From Clostridia bacterium (GTDB lineage: Bacteria > Bacillota_A > Clostridia > Christensenellales > Aristaeellaceae): 5,533 bases of DNA. The notes under the pieces are model-generated. The model saw only the letters and a list, made by a program, of their open reading frames with translations. It made no database searches and was not told the origin of the DNA. Every line of letters starts with the position of its first letter. Position 1 is the first letter of the stretch. The DNA lies in the NCBI GenBank assembly GCA_017398245.1, contig JAFQGN010000187.1, positions 1-5,533 of the forward strand, read 5' to 3'. Below are positions 4,493-5,533 of the stretch, one piece after another. A program made the position numbers and the translations under genes.

Positions 4493-5533
4493 TCATTCAA
4501 ACGCCTTGGCCGTTTCGGCAAGGAACTTTGTGATCTCGATCTTCTGCGGGCAGACGCGCTCGCATTTTTTGCAGCCGATGCAGTCCGAAGCCTTGCCGCG
4601 CGTCTTCGCGGCGCTCTGGTACACCGGCTGGATCTTCCAGTCGTCCTTGGGGCTGCGGCGGTATTCGTTGTACATGGCGAAATACTGCGGGATGGCGATG
4701 TTCTTCGGGCAGCCGGCCTCGCAATAGCCGCAGGCCGTGCAGCCCACGGCGGTGTTCGCACGCACGGCCTGCGCAGCGGCGAGCAGCTTTGCCTCTTCCT
4801 GTGCGGAAAGGGGCTGCACGGGGCGCATGTTTTCGCGGATCTGGGCCATGGTGTTCATGCCGCTGAGCACGATGGATACCTGCTCCAGCCCCTGCGCAAA
4901 GCGCAGCGCAAGCGAAGAGGGGCTTTCGCCTTCGGGCAAAAGTTCCGCTGCGCCTTCGGGCAAATTTGCAAGCGTTCCGCCCTTGACCGGTTCCATGACG
5001 ACGATGGTCTTTCCGTGCTTCGCGGCGGTTTCATACAGCTTTTTGGCCTGCAGAGAGGGGCTTTCCCAGTCCAGATAATTGATCTGCAGCTGCACGTATT
5101 CCATATCGGGCTGCTCGCTGAGGATGCGCTCGAGCACATCGGCGCTGTCGTGGAACGAGAAACCGATGGCGCGCGCCTTACCCTCCGCCTTTTGGGCGCG
5201 CACGAAATCAAACATGCCGAATTTGAGAGCGATCTCGTAGTTTTCATCGTTCAGGCCGTGCAGGAGCAGTACGTCGAAATAATCCACGCCGCAGCGCTGC
5301 AGCATTTCGGCGAACATGCGCGGTGCGTCCTGCGCCGTTTTCATCTTCCACGGGGCGATCTTGTTTGCAATGATAAAGCTTTCGCGCGGATAGCGCCTGA
5401 CCACCGTCTCGCGCAGAGCCTTTTCGCTTTCGCCGTCGAGATAGGTGTACGCCGTATCAAAATACCGGCCGCCTGCGGCGATGAACTCGTCCGCCATCTG
5501 CGAAAGCAGCGGGTAGTCGATCGCGTCTGTGCC
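4493..5533 (-). CDS. Ferredoxin-type aldo/keto reductase (5'-truncated by the window)
   Basis: The visible 346 residues form an aldo/keto reductase TIM barrel followed by an iron-sulfur tail. The frame is open to the window edge and reads GTDAIDYPLLSQ before the first visible ATG (5497). That stretch matches the usual beginning of these enzymes, so the true start lies beyond 5533, probably a few dozen residues away. The catalytic tetrad is complete: D26 and Y31 (FDTAYTY), K58 (ANKIAPWK) and H92 (LLLHGLN), numbered in the visible fragment. Two full CxxCxxCxxxCP motifs (about 265-276 and 318-329) predict two [4Fe-4S] clusters, as in the COG1453-type reductases of anaerobes. It is a soluble cytoplasmic oxidoreductase, probably NAD(P)H-dependent with electron transfer through the clusters; the substrate is unknown. 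A terminator directly follows, so it is separate from the operon to its left. Confidence 0.93.
   Translation of the reverse strand, partial: GTDAIDYPLLSQMADEFIAAGGRYFDTAYTYLDGESEKALRETVVRRYPRESFIIANKIAPWKMKTAQDAPRMFAEMLQRCGVDYFDVLLLHGLNDENYEIALKFGMFDFVRAQKAEGKARAIGFSFHDSADVLERILSEQPDMEYVQLQINYLDWESPSLQAKKLYETAAKHGKTIVVMEPVKGGTLANLPEGAAELLPEGESPSSLALRFAQGLEQVSIVLSGMNTMAQIRENMRPVQPLSAQEEAKLLAAAQAVRANTAVGCTACGYCEAGCPKNIAIPQYFAMYNEYRRSPKDDWKIQPVYQSAAKTRGKASDCIGCKKCERVCPQKIEITKFLAETAKAFE

Overview
This looks like a chromosomal stretch from a GC-rich member of the Clostridia, probably gut-associated. The inference rests on strong AGGAGG-type ribosome binding sites, near-consensus vegetative (SigA-type) promoters, compact hairpin-plus-U-tract terminators, a DUF6198-like membrane protein and a ferredoxin-type aldo/keto reductase, a combination common in Firmicutes. 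No phage, plasmid, CRISPR or insertion-sequence signature is visible. The genus cannot be named from this sequence alone.

Every supported gene is on the minus strand, so transcription runs from right to left. At the right edge, 4493-5533 is a 5'-truncated aldo/keto reductase with two C-terminal [4Fe-4S] motifs, closed by a strong terminator at 4453-4489. A promoter at 4371-4399 then starts a compact run of four genes: a stand-alone GyrI-like ligand-binding protein (3889-4341), a Gfo/Idh/MocA-type NAD-dependent enzyme (2798-3874), a small P-loop kinase (2148-2750) and an EamA/DMT transporter (1208-2095). Gaps between them are 14, 47 and 52 nt and no internal terminator is visible, so they probably form one operon. 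A reasonable but unproven reading is a small-molecule module: ligand sensing or binding, redox (possibly NAD-dependent glycoside) chemistry, phosphorylation and membrane transport.

Downstream of the transporter is a 59-bp-period imperfect tandem repeat (about 1103-1250). Its right-hand copy is the 3' end of the transporter gene itself, and the noncoding copies still spell the same basic tail (RPxKK) when read in the matching frame. Next comes a near-perfect extended -10 promoter (1040-1068) whose transcript would begin inside a 16-bp hairpin followed by a U tract. This precedes a DUF6198/YczE-like membrane protein (258-941), which ends at another terminator (193-225). A further promoter (163-191) abuts that terminator and drives a gene of which only the first 38 codons (1-116) are visible.

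Three of the longer conceptual reading frames begin upstream of the best-supported starts. Ribosome binding sites place the starts of the DUF6198, kinase and Gfo/Idh genes at 941, 2750 and 3874. Overall this is mostly ordinary chromosomal gene content. The most unusual points are the tandemly repeated transporter gene tail, the hairpin at the extreme 5' end of the DUF6198 transcript, and the atypical Gfo/Idh/MocA enzyme within its operon.
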